A stretch of 64,000 bases of DNA, taken from contig NZ_CP095491.1 of NCBI RefSeq assembly GCF_023028105.1, positions 124,001-188,000 on the forward strand, in the 5' to 3' direction. Shown here one piece after another: positions 1 through 8,809 of the stretch. A program made the translations under genes and the position numbers. Position 1 is the stretch's first letter. Every line of letters starts with the position of its first letter. The notes under the pieces are model-generated. The model saw nothing but the letters and a program-made list of their open reading frames with translations. It had not been told where the DNA came from and did no database searches. This DNA comes from Halosolutus gelatinilyticus (GTDB taxonomy: Archaea; Halobacteriota; Halobacteria; Halobacteriales; Natrialbaceae).

Positions 1-167
1 TCGCGCCGATCTTCGCCGCCGTCATGGGCTGGCTCCTCCTGGACGAGGTCGTCGACGCGACGACCGTGTTCGGCTTCCTGCTCATCGCCGTCGGGTTCGT
101 TCTCGTGAAACGGCGGGCGCTCCGCGAGGAGTTCGGTCACGTTCGCCGACAGTACTCGGGCGAGTAA
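1..167 (+). CDS. EamA/DMT-family transporter, C-terminal end (partial)
   Basis: The reading frame is open from the window edge and ends at TAA 165-167. The visible 54 residues hold one last hydrophobic helix (MGWLLLDEVVDATTVFGFLLIAVGFVLV) followed by a basic/acidic tail ending in QYSGE. The pattern 'GWLLLDE...G..LI..G..L..R' is typical of the last repeat of EamA drug/metabolite transporters, in which an acidic residue closes helix 9 and helix 10 leads to a cytoplasmic tail. The substrate cannot be told from this fragment; the start lies outside the window. Confidence 0.75.
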   Translation, partial: APIFAAVMGWLLLDEVVDATTVFGFLLIAVGFVLVKRRALREEFGHVRRQYSGE

Positions 168-211
168 CGGTGTCCGGTCGCCGAATCGGGGCCGCCCGGG
201 GGCGGCGATCG

Positions 212-484
212 TCAGCGTCTGTGCGCGTGCCCGACGTAGAGGGCGACGAGATTCACGGCGAGTAGGGCGAGAAAGGTCATGGTTTCGCTCGAGCTCGACA
301 GCCCGGTCGCGAGCAGCGGGACGTACAGGAACGGCAGGACGATCGCCGCCCAGAATCCCGTGCGCCGGATCGGGGTTGCGAGTGAGGGGACGGTGCGTTC
401 GAGGACGCCTCGGTCGCCGGTGCTCTTGTGGGACTCGTCTGGCGCCGCGGATTGCCGATCGTGGACAGCAGGGGACTTCGACAT
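212..484 (-). CDS. small two-helix membrane protein, unknown function
   Basis: A 90-residue protein with a hydrophilic N-terminus rich in Ser, Asp and Lys and two hydrophobic stretches (WAAIVLPFLYVPLLATGL and MTFLALLAVNLVALYVGHA), ending in HRR. The frame is open to a GTG at 523, but that codon lies inside a TATA-like block (521-529, minus strand atatatgtg), so I place the start at ATG 484, about 40 bases downstream. It is convergent with the transporter at the window edge and stands alone. I recognise no family; the layout resembles small haloarchaeal inner-membrane proteins. Function unknown. Confidence 0.6.
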   Translation of the reverse strand: MSKSPAVHDRQSAAPDESHKSTGDRGVLERTVPSLATPIRRTGFWAAIVLPFLYVPLLATGLSSSSETMTFLALLAVNLVALYVGHAHRR

Positions 485-600
485 GGAACGACTGACCCGC
501 GCCACGATTTCACGGTGGGACACATATATCGCCCCGACCGTTTCGATCGTTTGGTACTAATTCACACGAATAAGGCGCGAACTGAACGAACGGCGGCCTA

Positions 601-888
601 TCAGCCATCGAACAGCTGTGAGCGGAGAGAGATCGGTGGAAAGACGCGATAACGCCGGCTGACAGCGGCTCCTACCGAAAATCGTCCTCCGTTAGGGGAA
701 CAATACGGCTCGACTCGGTCGACGACAATCGGCGGACGGAGCCACGGTCCGTTCGGCGTCGGCGAGCTGTGTAACGGCGGACGAACGCTTCGGTGCCAAC
801 TCAGCGTGGTATACGCCGCCCTGAAGGTGCCGAAAACCGACAGTGACATGAATCGGATAAAAATCGGGCATCGCCGTTTTGCGTCCGG
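601..888. other. gene-poor spacer between the small membrane protein and cdc48
   Basis: The stretch 485-888 holds the promoter of the small membrane gene (TATA-like block 521-529) and then about 350 bases without a convincing gene. The minus-strand frame at 601-849 is Arg/Pro/Ser-rich with no family signature. As the 3' side of cdc48 it may carry that gene's trailer; a T-run is not evident. Confidence 0.5.
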
Positions 889-3117
889 TTACTGGAAGCC
901 GATCCGGCTGCCGCGGCGGCCCGTCGGGTCCGGTCCGGTGGTACCACCCTGAAACTCCTCTTCGATCCGCTCGTAGTAGTCGAGGATGTCGTCGGTGATC
1001 GTCGGGCGGACGTTCTCCATGGCCTTGCGGAAGTGGCGCATCTCGACGACGTCGGCCTCGTGGTCCTCGCGCAGCGCCTCGATCGCGGCCTCGCGGGCGA
1101 TCGACTCGAGATCGCTGCCGACGTAGCCGTCGGTGATCTCGGCGACCTCCCGGAGATTGACGTCCGCGGCCAGCGGCGTGTTCTGGGTGTGGATCTCGAG
1201 GATCTGCTCGCGGCCGTCCATGTCGGGTTCGCCGATCATGACGAGCCGATCGAATCGACCCGATCGCAACAGGGCCGGATCGATCATGTCCGGCCGGTTG
1301 GTCGCGCCGATGACCATCACGTTCTCCATCTCCTCGAGCCCGTCCAGTTCCGTCAGCAGCTGGTTGACGACCCGCTCGGAGACGTTCGAGCCGGTTTCGT
1401 TACCCCGGCCCGGCGCGAGCGCGTCGAGTTCGTCGAAGAAGATCACCGTCGGCGAAACCTGCCGCGCCTTGCGGAAGGTCTGCCGGATAGCCTTCTCGGA
1501 CTCGCCGACCCACTTCGAGAGCAGTTGCGGCCCACGAACCGAGATGAAGTTGGCGTTGGTCTCGTTGGCGACCGCCTTCGCCATCAGGGTCTTCCCGGTA
1601 CCTGGCGGCCCGTACAGCAGGACGCCGGCCGGTGGATCGATCCCGAGCCGATCGAACCGTTCGGGGTTGTTCAGCGGCCACTCGACCGACTCCTCGACCT
1701 GTTCCTGGGCGTCGCGGAGGCCGCCGACGTCGTCCCAGGAGATCTTGGGGAGCTCGACGAGCACCTCCCGCATCGCCGACGGCTCCACTTCGTTGAGGGC
1801 GCCGCGGAAGTCCTCGCGCTTGACGATCATCCGATCGATCAGGCTCGGCGGGATGTCCTCCTCGTCGAGATCGATCTCGGGGAGGTACCGGCGCAGCGCC
1901 TTCATCGCCGCCTCCTTGGTCAAACTCTCGATGTCCGCGCCGACGAAGCCGTGGGTCTCGTCGGCGAGGTGGCCGAGGTTGACGTCGTCGGACAGCGGCA
2001 TGCCGCGCGTGTGGATCTGGAGTATCTCCTCGCGGCCCATCTCGTCCGGGACGCCGATCTCGATCTCGCGGTCGAACCGGCCCGGACGGCGAAGCGCGGG
2101 GTCGACGCTGTCGACGCGGTTGGTCGCGGCGATGACGATCACCTGGCCGCGGGCCTCGAGGCCGTCCATCATCGTCAGCAGCTGCGCGACGACGCGGCGC
2201 TCGACTTCGCCGGTGACGTCCTCCCGCTTCGGAGCGATCGAGTCGAGCTCGTCGATGAAGATGATGGAGGGCGACTCCTCGCTCGCGTCCTCGAAGATCT
2301 CCCGGAGTTGCTGTTCGGACTCGCCGTAGTACTTCGAGATGATCTCCGGCCCGGCGATCGAGAAGAAACTTGCCGAGGTCTCGTTGGCGACCGCCTTCGC
2401 GAGGAGGGTCTTCCCGGTGCCCGGCGGGCCGTGCAGGAGGACGCCCTGCGGGGGCTCGATTCCCAGTTTCTTGAAGATCTGCGGGTGCTTCATCGGGAGT
2501 TCGACCATCTCCCGGACCCGCTGAATCTCGCCCTGGAGGCCGCCGATGTCCTCGTAGGTGATCCCGCCGCCGGTCTTCTCAAAGCCGGAGATGGGCTCCT
2601 CGCGGAGTTCGACGTCGGTATCCTCGGTGATGAGGACGACGCCCTCGGGATCGGTCTCGACGGCGATCAGCGGGATGGCCTGGCCCGGCGATCGCATGAA
2701 CGGGTGGTTCGTCGAGGACATGACGGGGACGATGTCGCGGCCGACGACCGGCCGCTTCAAGATCTGGCGTTTGACCATGCCGGCGGCGTCCGAGCCGAAC
2801 TGGACCGACGCCTCCTCCGGCGGCGCGAGGACCAGTTTGTCGGCTTTCGTCGCCTCGGCCTTGCGGATGGTGACCCGCTCGCCGATGCCGACGTCCGCGT
2901 TCTGGCGCGTGAAGCCGTCGATTCTGACGGTGTCCGTGTTCCAGTCTTGCCGATCCGCTCGCCACACCTTCGCGGCGGTGGTGTCTGCACCTTCGATCTC
3001 GATGATGTCGCCCGGACTCAGCTTCAGGTGGAGCAGCGTGTCCGGGTCGAGTCGGGCGATACCACGACCCGAGTCGTTCGGGTATGCCTTCGCAACCTCC
3101 AGTTGGACTTCGTTCAT
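889..3117 (-). CDS. cdc48: Cdc48/p97-type AAA ATPase (two AAA domains)
   Basis: A 742-residue archaeal Cdc48 (CdcH/VAT). It unfolds proteins with ATP and in archaea probably feeds the proteasome. The order is the Cdc48 N domain (residues 1-185: double-psi barrel [24 protein letters not shown], then the NPFMRSPGQ region), AAA D1 with Walker A GPPGTGKT near 230 and Walker [11 protein letters not shown], then AAA D2 with a second GPPGTGKT near 503 and Walker [11 protein letters not shown]. Both domains have arginine fingers in RPGRFDRE / RSGRFDR. Full length matches the family. It is single-gene and divergent from larC; the shared 200-base upstream region contains AT-rich stretches (3170-3215) suitable as core promoter. 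Confidence 0.97.
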   Translation of the reverse strand: MNEVQLEVAKAYPNDSGRGIARLDPDTLLHLKLSPGDIIEIEGADTTAAKVWRADRQDWNTDTVRIDGFTRQNADVGIGERVTIRKAEATKADKLVLAPPEEASVQFGSDAAGMVKRQILKRPVVGRDIVPVMSSTNHPFMRSPGQAIPLIAVETDPEGVVLITEDTDVELREEPISGFEKTGGGITYEDIGGLQGEIQRVREMVELPMKHPQIFKKLGIEPPQGVLLHGPPGTGKTLLAKAVANETSASFFSIAGPEIISKYYGESEQQLREIFEDASEESPSIIFIDELDSIAPKREDVTGEVERRVVAQLLTMMDGLEARGQVIVIAATNRVDSVDPALRRPGRFDREIEIGVPDEMGREEILQIHTRGMPLSDDVNLGHLADETHGFVGADIESLTKEAAMKALRRYLPEIDLDEEDIPPSLIDRMIVKREDFRGALNEVEPSAMREVLVELPKISWDDVGGLRDAQEQVEESVEWPLNNPERFDRLGIDPPAGVLLYGPPGTGKTLMAKAVANETNANFISVRGPQLLSKWVGESEKAIRQTFRKARQVSPTVIFFDELDALAPGRGNETGSNVSERVVNQLLTELDGLEEMENVMVIGATNRPDMIDPALLRSGRFDRLVMIGEPDMDGREQILEIHTQNTPLAADVNLREVAEITDGYVGSDLESIAREAAIEALREDHEADVVEMRHFRKAMENVRPTITDDILDYYERIEEEFQGGTTGPDPTGRRGSRIGFQ

Positions 3118-3321
3118 GATTCGGGATGGACGGCGATGTCAGTCACTCCGATTCGGTGCCGGATAGATCTTTTGCTAGCGCCAATCACTGTGTTATATGA
3201 TACCATATCAGAATGAGGGAGGCAGCTACATAGCTGTACCGGCATCGGTCGGTTTTGTCGCGGCTAGTCGTCCGATCGGGAGTGACGTGGCTTTTTGCCG
3301 TTCCACCGCTCTCCCATACGT

Positions 3322-4683
3322 ATGACGACACTCGCCTTCGACGGTCGAATGGGAGCCAGCGGTGATATGATCCTCGCCGCCCTGCTCGACGCCGGCGCGG
3401 ACCCCGACGTTCTCGATCCCGTTACGACGGCACTCGATATCGAATACCGGATCGACGAGGCGGTCAAAAGCGGGATCTCCGCGACCGCCGTCGACGTCCT
3501 CCTCGCCGACGCCGATCGATCGGACGGCCGCGATCGCGACCGAGAACCCGATCACCAGCACGGAGAGAACGGTCACGAACACGAGGATCACGACCACGAG
3601 CACGGCGATCGCCACGATCACCATCATCACGACCACCACAATCACGATCACCAGCACGGAGCAAACGAGCACGTCCACGCCGAGGGTCACGGCCCGCACC
3701 GGAGCTATCTCGAGGTCCGCGAGATCGTCGACGCGATGGCCCTCGATCCGGCGATCGAACGGGACGCGCTCGCGATCTTCGAATTGCTCGGCGAGGCCGA
3801 AGCCGACGTCCACGGCGAATCCCTCGACGACATCCACTTTCACGAGGTCGGCGCCGACGACGCGATCGCGGACGTCGTCGGGGCCGTCCTGCTAGTCCAC
3901 GACCTCGATCCCGATCGGATCGTCACGACGCCGCTTTCGACCGGCGGCGGAACCGTCTCGATGAGCCACGGCGAGTACCCCGTGCCGACGCCCGCCGTCG
4001 TCGAGGTCGCCTCGCGATCGGACTTCTCGCTTCGCGGCGGTCCCCTCGACCGGGAACTCCTGACGCCGACCGGGGCGGCGATCCTCGGCTACTACGCCGA
4101 CGGCGTCGAATCGCTTCCCTCGATCGACCTCGACGGCGCGGGGTACGGCGCCGGCGGCTACGACCTCGATCCCCACCCGAACGTCCTGCGCGTCCTGGTC
4201 GGCGACGGCGGGAGCGAACTCGCGAGAGACGATATCGCGGTCCTCGAGACCAACCTCGACGACGCGACGCCCGAAGTACTCGGCGGCCTTCAGGAGTCCC
4301 TCGCGGACGCGGGCGCGAGAGACGTGTCGGTCCTTCCCGTCGCGATGAAGAAGTCCCGGCCGGGTCACCTCGTGAAAGTCGTCTGCAAGCCCGAGGATCG
4401 GGAGCGCGTGGCCCGGCGGCTGGCCGAGGAGACCGGCACGCTCGGCGTTCGAGACGCGGGGGCGACCCATCGTTGGATCGCTGAGCGATCGTTCGAGACC
4501 GTCACGCTGGAGGTGGACGGCGATCGCTACGACGTGACGGTCAAGATCGCCAGCGACGCCGGCGGAGAGATCTACGACGTGAGCGCGGAGTACGACGACG
4601 CCGCGCGCGTCGCGCAGGCCGCGGGCGCTCCCGTTCGAACGATCCTCGCGCGCGCGGAGGCGGCGTGGACCGATCGCCGGTAA
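3322..4683 (+). CDS. larC: LarC, nickel-pincer cofactor nickel insertase
   Basis: A 453-residue LarC, which inserts nickel into the pyridinium bis-thiocarboxylate cofactor of lactate racemase-type enzymes. The N-terminus TLAFDGRMGASGDM and the motif HFHEVGADDAIADVVG are signatures of the family. Between about residues 80 and 130 lies a strikingly His/Asp-rich segment (runs such as HDHHHHDHHNHDHQHG), a likely metal store. The C-terminal half (ETNLDDATPEVLGGLQ, KKSRPG) is fused in the same frame, so no programmed frameshift is needed as in Lactobacillus. Start at ATG 3322: a TATA-like tttttg block at about 3290 fits a leaderless start, whereas the upstream ATG 3295 overlaps it. No larB, larE or larA is adjacent. 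Confidence 0.93.
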   Translation: MTTLAFDGRMGASGDMILAALLDAGADPDVLDPVTTALDIEYRIDEAVKSGISATAVDVLLADADRSDGRDRDREPDHQHGENGHEHEDHDHEHGDRHDHHHHDHHNHDHQHGANEHVHAEGHGPHRSYLEVREIVDAMALDPAIERDALAIFELLGEAEADVHGESLDDIHFHEVGADDAIADVVGAVLLVHDLDPDRIVTTPLSTGGGTVSMSHGEYPVPTPAVVEVASRSDFSLRGGPLDRELLTPTGAAILGYYADGVESLPSIDLDGAGYGAGGYDLDPHPNVLRVLVGDGGSELARDDIAVLETNLDDATPEVLGGLQESLADAGARDVSVLPVAMKKSRPGHLVKVVCKPEDRERVARRLAEETGTLGVRDAGATHRWIAERSFETVTLEVDGDRYDVTVKIASDAGGEIYDVSAEYDDAARVAQAAGAPVRTILARAEAAWTDRR

Positions 4684-4916
4684 TCGGCCCGAATCCGGGC
4701 CGAAGAGCGGCTCCCGTTCAGTACCGACCGTTGACGGCCGATTCGCGGCGCCGATCGCGTCTTTCGACTCGATCTCGATACTGCAACTGTCCGTGATATA
4801 TTGGATATTGGGCTGACAGTAACAGCGGTAGCGGCCTCAGCGGACACCCGTCGCAGCCGCTGTACTGTCGCGGGGTACCCGAAAGAAAAACTGCCGGAAA
4901 CCGCTACGGATAGCGG

Positions 4917-5291
4917 TTACGCGCCCTCAGTGATGTCGAATTCGATCTCGTTCTCGGCTTCGGAGAACGAGACCGCGGTCACGTCGGCGTTGTTACTCTG
5001 CGTGACGTCCTGGTTCTGAAGCACTGCGGAGTTCGCCTCAGCAGCAGCGGCACCAGAGCCGCCGACACCGATCGAGCCCGCGTCAGCGTTCGCGCTGGAG
5101 ACGCCTACCTGCGCGTTTTCGTTGCTCTGGTCGACGTTAACAGTCGTGGTCGCGTCGGAATCGGCGTCCTGATCGATGTCGCCGACGTTGATGCTAACCT
5201 GTGCTGCGGCGCTTCCGGCGGCCCCCATGAACAGGAGCCCGCCGAACAGCGCTACTGTGAGCGTAATCGCAAGCGTTCGTTTGAATTCCAT
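4917..5291 (-). CDS. small secreted curlin-like repeat protein (paralogue 1)
   Basis: A 124-residue protein with a Sec signal peptide (LAITLTVALFGGLLFMGAAGSAAAQ, cleavage near residue 31 after AAA). The mature part is almost free of Lys/Arg and alternates Q/N, A and V: DIDQDADSDATTTVNVDQSN, ENAQVGVSSANADAG, LQNQDVTQSNNADVTAVSFS, ending DITEGA. The spacing Q.N...Q and A.V.V resembles curlin (CsgA-type) beta-solenoid repeats, but there is no exact family match that I can prove. Its paralogue at 6192 shares the signal peptide and both ends almost exactly. There is no C-terminal sorting signal, so it should be released or assembled outside the cell. Function inferred, not shown. Confidence 0.8.
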   Translation of the reverse strand: MEFKRTLAITLTVALFGGLLFMGAAGSAAAQVSINVGDIDQDADSDATTTVNVDQSNENAQVGVSSANADAGSIGVGGSGAAAAEANSAVLQNQDVTQSNNADVTAVSFSEAENEIEFDITEGA

Positions 5292-5450
5292 GGTGAATCA
5301 CGGCGAGTTGTTTTCGGGCGGCGCGTCACACGGTCCCTCCCCCAACGCGCGACAGTCGAGTATGGAGGGGTGACACATTACGGACTTTAAACGCATGTGA
5401 CGCAATGCCCAGTCGAGGCTCATCACTGCGTTCCACTTATACCCGGCAAA
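5292..5450 (-). promoter_or_regulatory. promoter and structured leader of curlin-like gene 1
   Basis: On the minus strand a TATA box (gggtataag, + strand 5436-5444) lies about 145 bases before the start codon, predicting a leader of roughly 120 bases, long for haloarchaea. The leader contains an 8-base perfect inverted repeat, 5323-5330 (gcgtcaca) with 5396-5403 (tgtgacgc). The block 5396-5480, including TATA and flanks, is closely repeated upstream of the paralogue (6664-6745). In the other copy the stem sequence differs by a base pair that keeps pairing (see findings). Confidence 0.6.
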
Positions 5451-5459
5451 CAGTTTCGA

Positions 5460-6185
5460 GAAAAGCAGCGGATTAGGGCGTGAAACGCTTTTTTAGTCGT
5501 GATAAGCGGACAGTCACGCACCACGAGGCGTACTGTACGCTGATGTGTCCCGACGGAACAGTGAGTTACTGACCGCCTCCATCGATAGGGGAGAACCGTT
5601 TGCTCGCCCCGGAGACCCGTTCGAACCGGTGTATCCGCCCGTTAGCTACCACCTGAAACCGGTTTCGACCCGGCAACGCGGTCGGATCGATCCGATCGTC
5701 TCGGACTTCCAGACTGACATCTTCCGGAAGCGCGCAACGAGCGCGCGATCGCGTCTCGTCGATTCGCGAGCGACGACCGATCGAATCCCATCGTTGCGCG
5801 AACCGGACGCTCGACGAGATAGCGCGCCGGGCGGTCGTCCGATTCGATCCGTGTCGAACGGTCCACCGAGCGAACCATCAATGACTTCTCGACGGGCTGC
5901 GTCGAGCGGCCGAACGTATCGGACCGCGGGCGGAGCCGTACGAACTGTGGGCGTCGGTTCGTCGTTTCACTCCGAGCTCGACACTCGACTCCGATCGGAC
6001 GCTCGCCGACGCGCCGAAACTTCGTCCCGCTCGCCGGATTCCACTCCGCGTCCGATCGGCGACTGCGGGTTCCGACCGCGGGATTCGGAGCGCGGACGTA
6101 GCATCGAAGAGGATCCGGCGTAGTCGTTCCCGTAGTCGGCGTGCCAACGCGTCGAATAATAAAAATCGCTGAAAACCGCTACGGA
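5460..6185. other. gene-poor stretch between the two curlin-like genes
   Basis: About 725 bases. The longest frames (5545-6123 plus, 5878-6147 minus) translate to Arg/Ser/Pro-rich sequence without hydrophobic periodicity, the look of shadow frames in GC-rich haloarchaeal DNA. The stretch carries the shared upstream block of gene 1 at its left end and ends beside the 3' end of gene 2, where the bases gaaaaccgctacggatagcg (6171-6190) repeat those beside gene 1 (4898-4917). The duplicated unit therefore includes the 3' flank. Confidence 0.6.
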
Positions 6186-6191
6186 TAGCGG

Positions 6192-6599
6192 TTACGCGCC
6201 CTCAGTGATGTCGAATTCGATCTCGTTTTCGGCGTTGGAGAACGAGACCGCGGTCACGTCAGCGTCGTTATCCTGAATGACGTTCTGATCCTGCAGCACC
6301 GCAGAGTTGGCTTCGGCACCGGCGAAGGCAGGAGCAGCACCCTTGTCTTTGGTGTGACCGCCGTGGTTACCGACCGAGATCGCACCCGCATCAGCGTTCG
6401 CGTTGGAGACGCCTACCTGCGCGTTGTCGTTGCTCTGGTCGACGTCGACGGTCGTAGTTGCGTTGGAATCGGCGTCCTGATCGATGTCGCCGACGTTGAT
6501 GTTGACCTGTGCCGCAGCCGATCCGGCGGCTCCCATGAACAAGAGACCACCGAACAGCGCTACCGTCAGTGTGATTGCGAGGCTCCGTTGCAGTTTCAT
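6192..6599 (-). CDS. small secreted curlin-like repeat protein (paralogue 2)
   Basis: A 135-residue paralogue of the protein at 4917-5291. Signal peptide, first repeats (INVGDIDQDADSNATTTVDV) and the C-terminus (DVTAVSF..AENEIEFDITEGA) are nearly identical. The difference is a loop GNHGGHTKDKGAAPAFAGAE that carries the only Lys and His residues of the mature chain. I start at ATG 6599 (MKLQRSLAITL) because it matches the start of paralogue 1; the frame runs on to 6644 without similarity. Probably the product of a tandem duplication covering promoter, leader, gene and 3' flank. Likely an extracellular subunit with Q/N-rich beta repeats; the role is inferred. Confidence 0.8.
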   Translation of the reverse strand: MKLQRSLAITLTVALFGGLLFMGAAGSAAAQVNINVGDIDQDADSNATTTVDVDQSNDNAQVGVSNANADAGAISVGNHGGHTKDKGAAPAFAGAEANSAVLQDQNVIQDNDADVTAVSFSNAENEIEFDITEGA

Positions 6600-6715
6600 A
6601 GTTTCTGATACTGTTTCGGGCCACGCATCACACCAACCGCTCACCGCGGATCGTGCCGTGTTGGTGATGCGTTGCCCGGTCGATTCTCATCACTGGGTCC
6701 GACTTATACCCGCCA
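6600..6715 (-). promoter_or_regulatory. promoter and structured leader of curlin-like gene 2
   Basis: The TATA box (gggtataag, + strand 6703-6711) sits about 105 bases before the start. The leader stem is 6624-6630 (cgcatca) plus 6633-6637 (ccaac) pairing with 6660-6671 (gttggtgatgcg), with a two-base bulge. The block from the 3' stem arm through TATA to about 6745 matches that of gene 1. Confidence 0.6.
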
Positions 6716-6739
6716 AACGGTTTCGCGGGAATTACGGGA

Positions 6740-7969
6740 TTAGACGCCCGAAGGCTAACGCTTGGTCGTGGAGTGTGAATGTCCATATTTCGTGCGTATT
6801 TCCCCACTGTCGTTACAGTATCACTATGTGTTCCGTTGCCGTTCCCTTCTTTCTCTAGACCCCGTACTGCATCTCCGAAACCGCTGATCTAGTAGAGATC
6901 TACAATATGCTGAACGCTAGATGCGTCTACTCGCAACTCGACTCCGAACGCTCCGGTCGCGATCGTCCCGTCGGTATGCACTACTGACCGTTGGCCGCGT
7001 CTTTCAGGACGGAAAATTAGTCCTCGACGATAGATTCGGATCGCGGTGTCGATCAATAAATCCCCCGGACAGTTTCGAGACGGTTATCGGGCGAGTGACC
7101 CGAGATGAAACGGTACAGAAACGGAACGGCCGGCCACCGCCTCGACGTCGCGGGCGTTACGGATACGGTCCGTTGAAAACGTACCTGTTCGATATCGAGT
7201 GCGGCTCGGCACGCTCACCGCGCCCAGATGGCTCGACGACGAACGGTAGTTACGGATCGCGAACGAGGCCGCTAGTACTGGTTTACGTCGCCGCGACGAA
7301 TATGTTCGCCTCACGACAGATCGGACTATCGATGCATTCGAGCGCGCTCGTCGGCGAGCGCTCCCGTAAGTTCATCAGAACGTCGCGGAACGTACCGGAT
7401 CAGGCACGGTTGCTTCTGGACGATTCGCGCACGAGAGGTTACCTCCGAACACGCCGAGTGAATCCGGCGAGTCGAAACACGGACCGCTGGCGCTCATGAC
7501 CGATCGAACGCCGGTGCTCGTGCCTCGCGACGCGAACGTTCAGCTACAACTGGTATCCTACTGGATCGCGAAGCGGCTAGGTCGATCGATAAGCCGGGGA
7601 ATCTCGCCAAGAGCGTGTGACGGTCGGATACCGCCGGATTCGCGGCCGGTAATGAACTGTTCGTCGGTCGGCGGATTATTTCTGGGTTGCGAGCGAGGGG
7701 AACTTATTTACTACCCAACAATGTGGCCTGTGCTATGCAACCGGTTGGACTCGCAGCGGCCCCTCAAACCCGCTCGCGATCGTCGAACGGGTTCACGGTG
7801 CTCACTGCAACCCGGTATACGAGGACCCGATTCGAGACCGCCGTTTCGAGCCGCCGTTCGGCCCGTTCACCCGCCCCACAACCGCTACTCGAGGTCGACA
7901 CCGCGGACGATTCGGTAACAAGCGGTACCGAGAAACTGGGCTGCGTCCCGTCCCCCGTCCGTTCGAACC
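6740..7969. other. 1.2 kb without a convincing gene
   Basis: Frames here (6921-7499, 7496-7918, 7687-7986) are Arg-rich and look like shadows. The only organised features I see are a short inverted repeat at 6888-6902 (gatct..agatc) and a TATA-like aacttattta at 7699-7708, about 265 bases before the DUF4330 gene and possibly its promoter. An unknown RNA or a decayed gene cannot be excluded. Confidence 0.5.
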
Positions 7970-8788
7970 ATGAAACTGATCGATGAAAACGGCAATCTCC
8001 TCGGCGTCGTCAACGTCATCGACGCACTCGCAGTCGTCCTGCTGCTCGCCGTGATCATCGCGGGGTTCGTCGTCGTTATGAGCGGTGGCGACGATCCGGG
8101 AGCGGAACCGAGCGGCGAACCGGCGACGAGATACGCGACCATCGACCTCGGGAAGCAACCAGACTACGTCGCTGACCGAATCGAGGAAGGAGACGTCGCG
8201 GTGGCCGGCGGCTCCACCGGCAACGTCACGGTGACGGACGTCCATATTACGCCGACCCTCTCCGGGCCGAGTATACTGATTCGAGCGGAGATCAACGGCG
8301 AACTCCGCGAGACCGGAGGACGGCAAGCGTTTCGAGTCGGCGATGAACCGCTTCGACTCGGAAGCGATCTCAGGCTCGATATGGACGCGTACGCCACGAA
8401 CGGAACGGTGACGGACCTCGGGACGGACAATTCGACCCTCCCGATCGAAGAAACGGCTACCACCGTCGACGTCGAACTTCGAAACGTCTCGACGGCCGTC
8501 GTGGACGGTCTCGAGGAAGGACTGTCAGAGACCGTCCGCGGCGAAACGATCGCGACGATCGAGTCGATCGAGAGCGAACCGGCCGCGGTCGTGCTCGAGA
8601 GCGACGACGGGCAGATTTACGAACGAGAACATCCCCGAAACGAGGACGTGACGCTAACCGTCGAATTGCGAACGACGGAGACCGAGGCTGGCGTCTATTT
8701 CAGAGGCACACCGCTCAAAGTAGGGACGATGCTCGATCTCAACTTCGAGACGATGACCGTGGAAGGTGAGGTCGTGCGAATAGAGTAG
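7970..8788 (+). CDS. DUF4330-family membrane-anchored protein
   Basis: A 272-residue protein. The N-terminus MKLIDENGNLLGVVNVIDAL followed by one helix (AVVLLLAVIIAGFVVVMSG) is the DUF4330 signature; the rest (from about residue 50) is an outside, beta-rich region (YVADRIEEGDVAV, VTDVHITPTLSGPSILIRAE). Family members are found next to polysaccharide genes in bacteria and haloarchaea, but their biochemical role is unknown. It is followed after 21 bases by another membrane protein and then by a glycosyltransferase, so it probably forms the head of the glycan operon and may act in export or assembly. Confidence 0.8.
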   Translation: MKLIDENGNLLGVVNVIDALAVVLLLAVIIAGFVVVMSGGDDPGAEPSGEPATRYATIDLGKQPDYVADRIEEGDVAVAGGSTGNVTVTDVHITPTLSGPSILIRAEINGELRETGGRQAFRVGDEPLRLGSDLRLDMDAYATNGTVTDLGTDNSTLPIEETATTVDVELRNVSTAVVDGLEEGLSETVRGETIATIESIESEPAAVVLESDDGQIYEREHPRNEDVTLTVELRTTETEAGVYFRGTPLKVGTMLDLNFETMTVEGEVVRIE

Positions 8789-8809
8789 AGACGCGAGGAT
8801 ATACGACGT

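Noticed and set aside
1033-3216. 727-residue plus-strand frame opposite cdc48
   Set aside because: It is the antisense of a perfect Cdc48; the translation is Asp/Val/Arg-rich without motifs, a usual shadow in GC-rich haloarchaeal DNA.
5545-6123. 192-residue plus-strand frame between the curlin-like genes
   Set aside because: Arg/Ser/Pro-rich, no hydrophobic pattern, no promoter placement, not like any family.
6921-7499. 192-residue plus-strand frame in the gene-free stretch
   Set aside because: Arg-rich composition and no domain; I could not support it as a gene.
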